In this document: one piece after another, positions 24,387 to 35,716 of the stretch
Layout: each line of letters starts with the position of its first letter
How positions within the stretch are numbered: the first letter of the stretch is position 1
NCBI RefSeq assembly: GCF_018614035.1
Contig: NZ_JAGGPA010000037.1
Span: forward strand, 1-59,887
Direction of reading: 5' to 3'
DNA length: 59,887 nucleotides
DNA from: Streptomyces sp. ISL-96
GTDB lineage: Bacteria; Actinomycetota; Actinomycetes; Streptomycetales; Streptomycetaceae
The notes under the pieces: generated by a model
Told to the model about the DNA's origin: nothing
What the model saw: only the letters and a program-made list of their open reading frames with translations
Databases searched by the model: none
Position numbers and translations under genes: made by a program

Positions 24387-25135
24387 CGAGCACCTCCACC
24401 GGCCAAGTGCACGATCGTGTGCGGCCCCAGCAACTCGACCGACATTCCCTCGGCGACCAGCTCCTGAAGCCAGAGGAGATGGAACAGTGCGGGCAGCGTC
24501 GCAAGCCGGTCACCAGCCGTGTCAGCCCCGGTCATCAGCGAGCCCGGGGTCGCGAAGGCCTCCCGCAGTCGGCCTGCGGCCATGCCGTGCAGACACCGGG
24601 GGTGCCGGTAGCGCGACAGCCACCGGACATTCGCCAGCAGCACCGCCTCCGGCGTCCCCACCCGCTCGAAGCCCCACCCGGCGTGAGCGCAGGCCAGGCG
24701 CGTCACCTCGAACGCCTCGGCGTCCTTCGGCTCGATCCGCTCGTCCGCACGGACATCGACGACCACGGCCGAGCCGTCCGCGCGGCGTACAAAGTAGTCA
24801 GGAGCGTGCCGACGCTCCCGCTCGCCGTCGTGCCAGTGCAGCCAGAACGGCTGTGAAGAGATCCCCACCACCTCGGGATCGAAGTCCATCAACAGAAGCC
24901 GGTCCCGCTCCAGCCACGACTCGAACCCAACGTGCTGCGAGCTCGTCGCCGACCAGTACCAGCCCGCGAAATGACGCTCACCCCGCGACCACCGGAACGG
25001 CCGTACAGGGGCCGCGTCCTCGAACCGGGTCGTCACACAGTCCAGCAGCGGACGTCGCTGACGCTCGCGCACAGCGTCCACGTACGACAGCTCGACGTAC
25101 GGCTCCGCCAGATCCACCACAGCCGGTACAGCCAC
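24383..25135 (-). CDS. tnsA: TnsA-like endonuclease subunit, element 2
   Basis: 250 residues. Nuclease residues E72 (FESWLERDRL), D113 (HAPDYFVRRAD), D127 and R129 (VVVDVRAD). It cleaves the non-transferred strands at the ends so the element leaves by cut-and-paste. Its start lies about 100 bp inside the right end, as is normal for Tn7-like elements, where the tns promoter is next to the end repeats and may be repressed by TnsB binding. Confidence 0.88.
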   Translation of the reverse strand: MAVPAVVDLAEPYVELSYVDAVRERQRRPLLDCVTTRFEDAAPVRPFRWSRGERHFAGWYWSATSSQHVGFESWLERDRLLLMDFDPEVVGISSQPFWLHWHDGERERRHAPDYFVRRADGSAVVVDVRADERIEPKDAEAFEVTRLACAHAGWGFERVGTPEAVLLANVRWLSRYRHPRCLHGMAAGRLREAFATPGSLMTGADTAGDRLATLPALFHLLWLQELVAEGMSVELLGPHTIVHLAGGGAR

Positions 25136-25167
25136 CCAGCACCCCCAGTGCGATCGCCCGCACGACT

Positions 25168-25239
25168 AGGTTCACTGAGACAGAAGGCGGAACGACTGGG
25201 TTCGCTGAGTAAACGACTCGATTGGATGAGAGCGGTCAA
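25168..25239. repeat. Right-end repeats and terminus of element 2
   Basis: GGTTCACTGAGACAGAAGG (from 25169), GGTTCGCTGAGTAAACG (from 25199) and GATTGGATGAGAGCGGTCAA (25220-25239) are spaced about 30 bp apart in the same direction. The outermost copy has drifted from the consensus, so the end position is set mainly by the GCGGT that follows. A GCGGT also occurs inside it at 25232. Confidence 0.5.
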
Positions 25240-25244
25240 GCGGT
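25240..25244. repeat. GCGGT target duplication, copy 3 (right of element 2)
   Basis: Third copy of the 5-mer, on the acnA side. The predicted empty site is CTGAGG-GCGGT-CCGGGC. Confidence 0.6.
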
Positions 25245-25279
25245 CCGGGCATGACCGGGTTGCGGCCATGTACTAGAGT

Positions 25280-25297
25280 TATCTCGACATCGAGATA
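25280..25297. promoter_or_regulatory. Palindrome upstream of acnA
   Basis: TATCTCGACATCGAGATA, symmetric except at the two central positions, lies 130 bp before the acnA start and 36 bp after the transposon array. It has the form of a dimeric repressor site (MarR-type sites often look like this). The array stops just short of it, so native acnA control may be preserved. Confidence 0.5.
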
Positions 25298-25339
25298 TCT
25301 GCCGAAGGCGTACCGCAGCCGCCGACCGGTAAGGGTGAC

Positions 25340-25358
25340 CTAACTAAGTCTTACCTTA
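25340..25358. promoter_or_regulatory. Iron-box-like site upstream of acnA
   Basis: CTAACTAAGTCTTACCTTA matches about 13 of 19 positions of the DmdR1/IdeR iron-box consensus as remembered (TTAGGTTAGSCTNACCTAA). Iron control of the iron-sulphur enzyme aconitase would make sense, but the match is modest. Confidence 0.3.
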
Positions 25359-25426
25359 GCGGATGGCCAGGGGGTCGTGGCGGCAGGATGCGGTAAGAAA
25401 CGCGCACATTGAAGAAGGAGACTGTC

Positions 25427-28153
<2,727 letters not shown>

Positions 28154-28170
28154 TCGTCACCGGCTGAACG

Positions 28171-28219
28171 CACGAGGGCCGCACCCCCTGAACCGGGGTG
28201 CGGCCCTCGTGTGGTTTTT
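28171..28219 (+). terminator. acnA terminator
   Basis: CACGAGGGCCGCACCCC (28171-28187) pairs with GGGGTGCGGCCCTCGTG (28196-28212), 17 bp without mismatch, followed by GGTTTTT. A textbook intrinsic terminator. Confidence 0.92.
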
Positions 28220-28231
28220 GCGCCACACGGG

Positions 28232-28259
28232 TTGCAACTCCACTGCTGTGATTGAGTAT
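28232..28259 (+). promoter_or_regulatory. Weak promoter candidate for NTPase operon
   Basis: TTGCAA (28232) and GAGTAT (28254) are 16 bp apart, 55 bp before the NTPase start. The -35 is reasonable and the -10 fits the loose Streptomyces TANNNT pattern only in part. Confidence 0.3.
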
Positions 28260-28314
28260 TGTCCCCTCGACCACGACCCGCACCGCCGCGGGTCCCTCGG
28301 GGGGAGGTCGGCGC

Positions 28315-30297
28315 ATGCCGAGAAGCTGGCCGGGACAGTCCGCGCGCGACCGGGCCGTCGAGGCGCACGTCGAGTCCCTGCTGCTGCCGGGGCCCGACGG
28401 AGCCCCGCGGCGGCCTGTCACCCTGCTGCTCGGGCCGCGCGGCAGCGGCAAGACGACCCTGCTGGAGCACCTGTACGGCTGGGCGCACGGCGTCCCGCGC
28501 GCCTGGCTGGACGTCGCCGAGCGCGCCGGGAGGAACGAACAGCCCGTCGACGTGCTCGCCGCCATCGCCGCCGGGCTGCCCCAGCACGAACCCCAAGTGA
28601 AGAACCTGCAGTTCCGGGCCTTCGACATCGTCGTGCAAGCCCTGTCGGTGCAGATCAGAGGGCTCAGCGACGAGGCGGCCAGGAGAGCCGTCGGCGCGGA
28701 ACTGGCCCGGCCCCGCAGCGGATGGCTGGGCCTCGTCCTGCAACTTGCCCAGATCGCCGCCGGCCTGGCGGGACTGCCCGCCGCCGTCGGCTACGTACTG
28801 CAACTGCTGCCGCTCGCCGGGCAGAGCGGCATCCTGGCGCGCACCAGACTCAGGCTGTCACCGGTCCTGCGCGGCCGTACCGCCGGAGCCGGTCTCGGCC
28901 TCCTCGTCGCCCTGAACCGCGCCTACAACGAGGGCCCGCCCGGCCAGCGGGGCTTCGCCGAGCAGTTCGTCTGCCGCGCCCTGCTCGACGACCTGCGCCG
29001 CTGCTACCACAAGAAGGACTGGGCCGTACGCAGCCTCGTCCTCCTCGACAACATCGACAACCGGCTCGGCCGCGACGTCCTGCGTCTGCTGCGCGAGGCC
29101 CGCACGGCCGCCACCGACCCCCTGGTCGTACTCGCCACCGCCGGCAGCTACCCGCACGGACTGCCCGCCGTCCCCATCGGCCCGCAGTCCGGTTCCGCCT
29201 TCGCCCCGCAGCCGATAGACGAAGGACTGAGCGTCGGCCGCCTGCCCGACCTGACGAGGGCCGAAGTCGACCTCCAGGCCAGGGACATCCTGGAGGAGGC
29301 GGACGCGATCTCCCCGCCCCGCGTCGAGAACGGCACGCGCTGGCTCGGCTGGGCCGTGTACGAACTCACCCGCGGCCAGCCGGAAGGCACCCGGCAGGTA
29401 CTGGCCGGACTCCTCGAATTCGACCGCGCCGTGCCGTGGGAAGTACGGCTGCGGCAGATCTTCGCCCCCTCCAACGGGCTCGCGCGACGGCTGCTGGAAC
29501 GGCTGCTCCCGTTCGGCCTGGAACACCAGGAGAGCGAGCTCTACCAGGCCCTGCTGCGCGCCTCCGTCGTCCCCGACCTCGCCCAGGCCCAGGTCACCCC
29601 CGAGCTGCTGGCGGCGGGCGTGGCACTCCAGCAGTCCTTCAACACCTTCTGTACGGACCCCCTGCGCACCCTGCACCTCGACACCGGTGACGAGGCGGCC
29701 GACGGCATCGTCGAAACCCCCCATCCGCTGCTGCGCCGCCTCTTGCGGTACGCCCTGGACGACCCGGCCGCCGTACACGCGGACCGGCGTACGGAGGCCG
29801 AAGGGCTCGACGACCCAAGAGCAGCCGCGTACCACGCCCTGGCCTGCGGCGATCTGCCCGCCGCCGCCGCGTACCTCGACGGGCTCATCGAACAGGCCGG
29901 CCCCAGGGACTGGTACGCGGAACTGGCCCGGCTGCGCAGGGCGCCGCTGCCCGCGTCCGTCGTGGGCGGCGAGGCGCCGGGCACCCTGACCGGGCCCTGG
30001 GGGCCGTTCGAGCGGTTCGTACGGCACCTGGGCGGCGAGGGCGTCGATCCGCGCCTGCGCACCGTCACCCGGCTCCTCGCGGCGAGCTGGATCGCCCCCG
30101 AGCCACTGGAGTCCGACCAGGTGGGCGACCCCTACCGGGACCCGCTCGGCGATCCGTACGCGGAGCTCTACACCGAGATCAACGCCCGGCTGCACACGCT
30201 GGTGTCCGCCGACACTCATGTCCTGCCGGACCGGGTGGCCTGGACCTCCGTACTGCTGAACAAGGCGGGCCACTACAGGGAGATGCCGTGGCAGTGA
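28315..30297 (+). CDS. P-loop NTPase with internal hydrophobic segment
   Basis: 660 residues from ATG 28315, which has GGGGAGG about 8 nt upstream; a longer frame from 28252 lacks this. Walker A is GPRGSGKTT at 40-48, Walker B LVLLDNIDN near 241-249. A hydrophobic stretch near residues 140-170 (LVLQLAQIAAGLAGLPAAVG) may touch or cross the membrane. The C-terminal 350 residues are helical. It overlaps by 10 bp with a gene for a membrane-anchored ligand-binding protein, so the two are made together. A sensor or STAND-like signalling ATPase that responds to that partner is plausible. It appears conserved in Streptomyces but the function is not known to me. Confidence 0.75.
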   Translation: MPRSWPGQSARDRAVEAHVESLLLPGPDGAPRRPVTLLLGPRGSGKTTLLEHLYGWAHGVPRAWLDVAERAGRNEQPVDVLAAIAAGLPQHEPQVKNLQFRAFDIVVQALSVQIRGLSDEAARRAVGAELARPRSGWLGLVLQLAQIAAGLAGLPAAVGYVLQLLPLAGQSGILARTRLRLSPVLRGRTAGAGLGLLVALNRAYNEGPPGQRGFAEQFVCRALLDDLRRCYHKKDWAVRSLVLLDNIDNRLGRDVLRLLREARTAATDPLVVLATAGSYPHGLPAVPIGPQSGSAFAPQPIDEGLSVGRLPDLTRAEVDLQARDILEEADAISPPRVENGTRWLGWAVYELTRGQPEGTRQVLAGLLEFDRAVPWEVRLRQIFAPSNGLARRLLERLLPFGLEHQESELYQALLRASVVPDLAQAQVTPELLAAGVALQQSFNTFCTDPLRTLHLDTGDEAADGIVETPHPLLRRLLRYALDDPAAVHADRRTEAEGLDDPRAAAYHALACGDLPAAAAYLDGLIEQAGPRDWYAELARLRRAPLPASVVGGEAPGTLTGPWGPFERFVRHLGGEGVDPRLRTVTRLLAASWIAPEPLESDQVGDPYRDPLGDPYAELYTEINARLHTLVSADTHVLPDRVAWTSVLLNKAGHYREMPWQ

Positions 30298-31817
30298 ACC
30301 AGCGTGTGATCCAGCTCCCCGAAGCACCGCCCAACTGGGGCCTGCGGGTCGCCGTCGCCCTCGTCGTGGCGGCCGCTCTCGTATTCGGCGGAGCCTGGGC
30401 GTACCGGAACTGGACCCAGTGTGCCGACGGCGTGGACAGGACCGGCGACGGCGAATGCGTCGGCGTGAGCGACGGCTCGTACGCCTTCCCCGGCCTGGAA
30501 GACATCAGCGCGCGCATCCACGAGGAGAACCGCAAAGTCGAGGCGTCGGGTGAGCGGTCCGTGACCGTCGCCTACATGGAGCCCATGTCGGGCGGCAGCG
30601 AGGACCGCGGCCGCGAGACGACACGCCAGGCGGTGACCGGCGCCCATCTCGCGCAGCTCGCCCTCAACTCCGACCGGGACACCCTGCCGCGCATCCGGCT
30701 GCTGCTCGTCAACACCGGCAGGGGTGACGCCCACGCCGAGAAGGTCGCCGCCAAGCTCATCGACCGCCGAGCCGAGGACCGGCTGGTCGCGGTCGCCGGT
30801 ATAGGGCAGAGCAACGCGCACACCAAGAAGGCCGTCGAGAACCTGCGGGCCGCGCGGATCCCCACCGTGGGCGCGACGGTCGCCGCCGACGCACTGGCCT
30901 CCACCCCGCCCGAGTTCTTCCGGGTGTCCTTCCCGGCCAAGGCACAGGCGGCCGCCGCCGTACGGTATTTGAAGCGTCTCCAGGAGAAGAAGCCCGGCTA
31001 CCGCGTCCAGGAGGTCAGGGACTGGAAGAAGGGTGACGAGTACAACTCCGCGCTCGACGCGGGCTTCGACGCGGCAGCGAGAAAGGCGGGCCTGAAGGTT
31101 GACGACGAGGTCATCCCCTTCTGGTCCGGCGGCGACTCGGGCGCGGGCAACGCGTTGCTGGGTGTCGCCAACAAGATCTGCGACGCCGCCGATCCGCCCG
31201 ACGCCGTGTTCTTCGAGGGGCGCGGCCGGGAAATCCGCAGACTGATAGAGGCCGCGGGCTCGGGCGGCCGCCGCTGCCCCGTCACGGTGCTGTCCGGATC
31301 CAGCACGGCGGGCGTCTACTTCGACAGCGCCTCCGACGACGAGTCGCCGGGCCCGGAGCTCAAGGAGCTGGGGCGGCGGTGGCGGGACAGCGGACTGCGG
31401 GTGTACTACACCGCGTACACCCACCCCGAGGTGCCGACACGGCTGTACGGCGAGGGCGGCGGCCCGTACGTCGCCTTCGAGGAGAGCTACCTCCGGGTGC
31501 ACGGTGGTACGCCGAAGGATCTCGGCGACGGCCAGGCGATGCTCGGCCGCGACGCCGTCTACACGGTGGGCGCTGCCGCCCGCCAGGCACTCGAAACGTA
31601 CGGCAGGGACCGGGTCACCGCGGAGACCGTCCGCAACGAGCTGGGACAGATCAACCGCGGCAACCCGGTCCGTGGCGTCAGCGGCCCCATCGCCTTCGAC
31701 CAGGCCACCGGTGAACCGGCCGGCCGCCCCATGGTGCTGGTGGAGCTGCGAGCCCGGGGCTCGGTCCGGCCGGCGGACGAGTGGGGCAGGTACCGCTTCG
31801 TGAAACTGCTGGAGTAG
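30288..31817 (+). CDS. Membrane-anchored type-1 periplasmic-binding-fold protein
   Basis: 509 residues from GTG 30288, inside the end of the NTPase gene. A short cytoplasmic N-terminus and one span (LRVAVALVVAAALVFGGAWAY, residues ~19-37, read in two halves) anchor an outside domain of the Peripla_BP_6 / branched-chain amino-acid-binding fold: VTVAYMEPMSGG, RIRLLLVNTGRGDA, LVAVAGIGQSN, PDAVFFEGRG and YVAFEESYL. There is no lipobox and no transporter gene beside it. With the P-loop partner it looks like a ligand sensor rather than an importer. Its stop abuts the GH92 stop (convergent). Confidence 0.75.
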   Translation: MAVNQRVIQLPEAPPNWGLRVAVALVVAAALVFGGAWAYRNWTQCADGVDRTGDGECVGVSDGSYAFPGLEDISARIHEENRKVEASGERSVTVAYMEPMSGGSEDRGRETTRQAVTGAHLAQLALNSDRDTLPRIRLLLVNTGRGDAHAEKVAAKLIDRRAEDRLVAVAGIGQSNAHTKKAVENLRAARIPTVGATVAADALASTPPEFFRVSFPAKAQAAAAVRYLKRLQEKKPGYRVQEVRDWKKGDEYNSALDAGFDAAARKAGLKVDDEVIPFWSGGDSGAGNALLGVANKICDAADPPDAVFFEGRGREIRRLIEAAGSGGRRCPVTVLSGSSTAGVYFDSASDDESPGPELKELGRRWRDSGLRVYYTAYTHPEVPTRLYGEGGGPYVAFEESYLRVHGGTPKDLGDGQAMLGRDAVYTVGAAARQALETYGRDRVTAETVRNELGQINRGNPVRGVSGPIAFDQATGEPAGRPMVLVELRARGSVRPADEWGRYRFVKLLE

Positions 31818-34800
31818 CTACCCCAGCAGCTCTACCTCCGCCGCCGTCGCCCCGCCCGCCGCCACGACCAGGCGGTAGTGGCGGTACGTACCCGGCTCCG
31901 CCACCGTGAACGCCCTGGTCTGCTGGTCCCAGGCGAAGGACTCGCCCGACCGCTTGTCCACCTCCGTCCACCGCTCGCCGTCGTCGGACCCCTGGAGGGT
32001 CCAGGCCGACGGAGCCTTGGCGCGGTCCGATGAGGTGAGGGTGTACTGGAGCGCCCGTACCGGGCCGGTCACCGGCAGGTCGAGCGAGGCGAACTGCCCC
32101 TCCGTCGCGGAGGAGTTGTCGAACAGCGGGCCCGATCCCGTGATCGCGTCGCCGCGCGGCGACGGCACCTTGTCGTCCTGCGTGATGGAGACGGGCGCGG
32201 CCTTCTTGCCCGTACCCCACGAGGACGGCTCGGGGCCCATGTCGAACTCCAGCGTCCCGCCGCGCGCGAGGATGTCGTGCGGGAGCGCGGTGGACTTCCA
32301 CGGCTTGCCGTTGACCTTGAGGCCCTGGACGTAGATGTTCTTCGCGCTGTTCCGCGGGGCCTTGACCACCAGGTCCCGGCCGTTCTCCAGGTGCACGGTC
32401 GTCTTGGTGAAGAGGGGCGAGCCGATCGCGTACTCGCCGCTGCCCATGACCAGCGGGTAGAAGCCGAGCGAGGAGAAGAGGTACCAGGCGGACTGCTCGC
32501 CGTTGTCCTCGTCGCCGTGGTAGCCCTGGCCGATCTCGCTGCCGGTGTAGAGGCGGGAGAGGACCTCACGGACCTTCTCCTGCGTCCGCCAGGGCTTGCC
32601 GGCCGCGTTGTACATGTACGTCGCGTGGTGGGCGACCTGGTTGCTGTGGCCGTACATGCCCATCCGTACGTCGCGCGCCTCCGTCATCTCGTGGATGACG
32701 CCGCCGTACGAGCCGGCGAACTCCGGGGCCGCCGTCTCCGGGGTGGAGAAGTAGCGGTCGAGCTTGTCACCGAGGCCGGGGCGGCCGCCGTAGAGGTTGG
32801 CGAGGCCGCGGGAGTCCTGGGGCGCGGTGAAGGCGTACCCCCAGCCATTGGTCTCGGTGTAGTCGTAGCCCCAGACGCGGGGGTCGTACTTGTCGGACGG
32901 GACCCGCCAGTCGCCCTTGAGGTCGCGGCCCTGGAAGAAGCCGGCCTTGTCGTCGAAGAGCTTGACGTAGTTGCGGGCGCGGTTGAGGAAGTACGCCGAC
33001 TCCTCCTTGTAGCGCGCCTTCTTCGTCTTCGCGTAAAGCGCCTCGCCCATCTTCGCGAGGCCGTAGTCGTTGAGGTAGCCCTCCAGGGACCAGGAGAGGC
33101 CCTCGTGGGTCTCGGTGGAGGCGTATCCGGTGAAGGGGGACGTCTTCATGCCCTTGCGGCCCACGCCCGAGAAGGGCGGCACGACGGTCGCGTTCTTGAG
33201 CGCCGCCTCGTACGCCGCTCCGGCGTCGAAGTCCACGCCCTTGACGTACGCGTCCGCGAACGCGACGTCGGAGCTGGTGCCGGTCATCAGGTCGGCGTAA
33301 CCGGGCGAGGACCAGCGGGAGATCCAGCCGCCGTCCTTGTACTGCTGGACGAAGCCGTCGACGAGCCGGCCGGCCTTTTCGGGGGTGAGGAAGGAGTACG
33401 CCGGCCAGGTCGTCCGGTAGGTGTCCCAGAAGCCGTTGTTGACGTACACCTCGCCGTCGACGATCTTCGCGCCGGTGTGGGTCGGGGTGTCGGGGCCCGT
33501 CTGCTTCGAGAAAGGGCTCGCGTACTGCTGCTTGGGGCGGGACCTGGTGCCGGTGTTCTCGAAGCCGGAGTTCGGATACAGGTACAGCCGGTAGAGGCTG
33601 GAGTAGAGCGTCGTCAACTGGTCGCGGCTCGCGACCTCGACCTCGACGCGGCCGAGGATGTCGTCCCAGGCGTCCTGCGCCCGGTCCTTGACCCGCTCGA
33701 ACCGGGAGCCCTCCGGGATCTCGTCGGCGAGGTTCTTCTTGGCCTGGTCCACACTGATGAGTGAAGTCGCCAGCCGCAGGGTCACCTGGCGGTCGTCGCC
33801 GGGTCTGAAGCGCAGGTAGCCGGTTACGTCATCAGCGCTGCCGCCCCCGCCGCCGCTGAGCTTGCCGCTCTGCGTGACCGGCGCGTCGAAGACGCCGTAC
33901 ACGAAGAGCCTGGTGGCGCCGGTGGACAGGCCGCTCTTGACGTCGGAGAAGCCGGTGAAGGAGCGGGTGGCGGGGTCGAGCGTCAGCCCGCCGTCGTTGG
34001 ACACGTTGTCGAAGATGATGCTCGCGTCGTCACCGGGATAGGTGAACCGCATCATCGCCGCGTGGTCGGTCGGCGTCATCTCGGCCTTCAGACCGTTCTC
34101 GAAGGTGACGCCGTACTCGTGGGGCTTCGCTGTCTCCTTCTCGTGCCGGAAGGGCAGGGCGCGCGCCTTCCGTCCCGCGTCCGGGGTGCCCGCCGCCGCG
34201 GACGGCATCAGCTGGAACGTCTGGCGGTCACCCATCCACGGGCTCGGCTCGTGGCTCGCGCTGAACGCCTGGATGGTGGGGAGGTTGTCGCTGTTGTTGG
34301 CGCGGGCGTAGTCGTAGAGCCAACTGGTGGAGGCCGCGTTGGTCACCGGCGTCCAGAAGTTGAAACCGTGCGGCACGGCGGTCGCGGGGATGTTGTTGCC
34401 GCGCGAGAAGGCGCCGCTGGAGTTGGTGCCGCGGGTGGTCGAGACGTAGTCGGAGAAACGCGCGAGGGGCTTCTCAGGCGCCTTGGGACCGACAACGATG
34501 TCGTCGACCCACCCACTGAACTTCGCCGGCCCCTTCGGCGAGTCGTACGCCACCAGAACCCGGTCGACGGTCTTGCCGGCCGCGACCGCGCCGATTCGCG
34601 ACGCCTTGTGGTTCCACTGGTTGACGTACAGCGTCTTCGACGCGCCCTGGCCCTGCGGGGACAGGACCGCGCCGTGCTGGTCGACGGCGCGCAGATCACT
34701 CAGATAGGTGCCGTCCGTGAAGGCCAGGTCGACCGACACATTGGTGGCGGGGTAGTCGAGGTCGGTCTCCGGGAGGGACGGGAAGACCCGGTACGACAGC

Positions 34801-35684
34801 TCGGTGTCCCGCGTGACGCGCGTATCGACGTCGAAGACCTTGTTGTACGAGTACGCCCGGCCCTCGGGCTTGTGCGTGCCGGCGTACCGCAGCGCACGCT
34901 TTCCCGTGAAGCCCGCGCCCGCCTTGGCGGTGGGCGAGCCCGACGGCCCGCGGTCGACCTGGCTGCGCATGTCGTCCGGGGCGGGCGTGGAGGTGTCACC
35001 GTTCGAGAACTGAACGTCCGCGAGCTGGGTGATGCCTGACGCGCCGTTGTTACGGGTGATTTCGAGGCGGTAGCGCGCGTAAGCCGTCGTGTTCTCGAAG
35101 CTGAAGCTCTTCGTCTCGAAGCGCTTCGTGAAGGTCTCCCCCTCGCGGGAGTCGAGGACCTTCCACTCCTTGCCGTCGGCGGAGCCCTTGAGCGTCCAGT
35201 CCTTCGGGTCACGCTCGGCATGGTCATTGGCCGAAGTGAGGGCATATGTCACGAGCCTGGCCGGTTCATCCAGATCGAACTCGATCCAGGCGGTGGGCTC
35301 GAAGGCCAGCCACTTGGTGGCCGGCTGGACGTCGACGAGGTTTTCCTTCACCTCTCCGCCGCCGGTGTTCTCGCTGCTGGCGCGCAGATCGACGACCCGG
35401 TCGGTCACATTTCCCGGAATCCCGGCGCTGTAGCCGCCGTCGACCCCAGAGGCGCGCTTCTCGCCGCCCGGTTCGACTTCCACCGTATTGCGCCAGTCCG
35501 GCTGGGGTTCGTCCGCCTCGAAGGAGGACTTGAAGGTCTGGTCCGGTGGTGCGGGCCTTGAAGGCCGGTCGGGCCGGCCGGGCAGGGCGACGGCCGCGGA
35601 GGGGGCCGTGACGACGAGCAGGAGGGCGGCCGCCGCGACGGCGGCCGCGGTATTCCTCTGTCCGTACCGAGGTCTGTGCTGCAT
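31818..35684 (-). CDS. Secreted GH92 alpha-1,2-mannosidase with F5/8-type modules
   Basis: 1288 residues. A Sec signal peptide is at 1-33 (AAAVAAAALLLVVTAPSAAVA). Residues ~95-230 form an F5/8 type C (CBM32-like) module (TKWLAFEPTAWIEFDLDEPA), then a second beta-sandwich (~240-400), and the GH92 catalytic region (~420-1130) with GMYGHSNQVAHH and GDEDNGEQSAWYLFSSLGFYP (acid/base and calcium-binding area). A second F5/8-type module closes the C-terminus (DNSSATEGQFASLDLPV). It trims alpha-1,2-mannose from fungal or yeast mannans outside the cell. The leader region holds a perfect palindrome typical of LacI operators, so expression is probably sugar-induced. Confidence 0.92.
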   Translation of the reverse strand: MQHRPRYGQRNTAAAVAAAALLLVVTAPSAAVALPGRPDRPSRPAPPDQTFKSSFEADEPQPDWRNTVEVEPGGEKRASGVDGGYSAGIPGNVTDRVVDLRASSENTGGGEVKENLVDVQPATKWLAFEPTAWIEFDLDEPARLVTYALTSANDHAERDPKDWTLKGSADGKEWKVLDSREGETFTKRFETKSFSFENTTAYARYRLEITRNNGASGITQLADVQFSNGDTSTPAPDDMRSQVDRGPSGSPTAKAGAGFTGKRALRYAGTHKPEGRAYSYNKVFDVDTRVTRDTELSYRVFPSLPETDLDYPATNVSVDLAFTDGTYLSDLRAVDQHGAVLSPQGQGASKTLYVNQWNHKASRIGAVAAGKTVDRVLVAYDSPKGPAKFSGWVDDIVVGPKAPEKPLARFSDYVSTTRGTNSSGAFSRGNNIPATAVPHGFNFWTPVTNAASTSWLYDYARANNSDNLPTIQAFSASHEPSPWMGDRQTFQLMPSAAAGTPDAGRKARALPFRHEKETAKPHEYGVTFENGLKAEMTPTDHAAMMRFTYPGDDASIIFDNVSNDGGLTLDPATRSFTGFSDVKSGLSTGATRLFVYGVFDAPVTQSGKLSGGGGGSADDVTGYLRFRPGDDRQVTLRLATSLISVDQAKKNLADEIPEGSRFERVKDRAQDAWDDILGRVEVEVASRDQLTTLYSSLYRLYLYPNSGFENTGTRSRPKQQYASPFSKQTGPDTPTHTGAKIVDGEVYVNNGFWDTYRTTWPAYSFLTPEKAGRLVDGFVQQYKDGGWISRWSSPGYADLMTGTSSDVAFADAYVKGVDFDAGAAYEAALKNATVVPPFSGVGRKGMKTSPFTGYASTETHEGLSWSLEGYLNDYGLAKMGEALYAKTKKARYKEESAYFLNRARNYVKLFDDKAGFFQGRDLKGDWRVPSDKYDPRVWGYDYTETNGWGYAFTAPQDSRGLANLYGGRPGLGDKLDRYFSTPETAAPEFAGSYGGVIHEMTEARDVRMGMYGHSNQVAHHATYMYNAAGKPWRTQEKVREVLSRLYTGSEIGQGYHGDEDNGEQSAWYLFSSLGFYPLVMGSGEYAIGSPLFTKTTVHLENGRDLVVKAPRNSAKNIYVQGLKVNGKPWKSTALPHDILARGGTLEFDMGPEPSSWGTGKKAAPVSITQDDKVPSPRGDAITGSGPLFDNSSATEGQFASLDLPVTGPVRALQYTLTSSDRAKAPSAWTLQGSDDGERWTEVDKRSGESFAWDQQTRAFTVAEPGTYRHYRLVVAAGGATAAEVELLG

Positions 35685-35704
35685 CCCGGGCGTTCCTCCC
35701 CTTG

Positions 35705-35716
35705 GACAACGTTGTC
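35705..35716. promoter_or_regulatory. LacI-type operator before GH92 gene
   Basis: GACAACGTTGTC is a perfect 12-bp palindrome with the CpG centre typical of LacI-family sites, 20 bp upstream of the GH92 start codon, where a repressor would block elongation or initiation. No LacI gene is nearby. Confidence 0.6.

Larger units (their letters stand above)
19272..25239. mobile_element. Tn7-like element 2 (apparently intact)
   Basis: Left terminus TGTCCTGTCTCAGCGAAG. The right end, read inward, is a poorer match (TTGACCGCTCTCATCC) but is followed exactly by GCGGT at 25240. It carries complete tnsA, tnsB, tniB and tniQ in the same order and orientation as element 1, with all overlaps kept and no frameshift. 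Cargo between the left end and tniQ is a low-GC block (about 19500-20690) with three small genes. No Cas genes, CRISPR or tnsE are present, so targeting presumably rests on TniQ. Confidence 0.72.

Noticed and set aside
25232..25236. Earlier GCGGT as the right duplication of element 2
   Set aside because: It would cut off the end of the terminal repeat, whereas the copy at 25240 leaves a terminus of the right length within one base.
32277..33764. 495-codon frame antisense to the GH92 gene
   Set aside because: No start signal or domain pattern; GH92 motifs on the minus strand explain the sequence.
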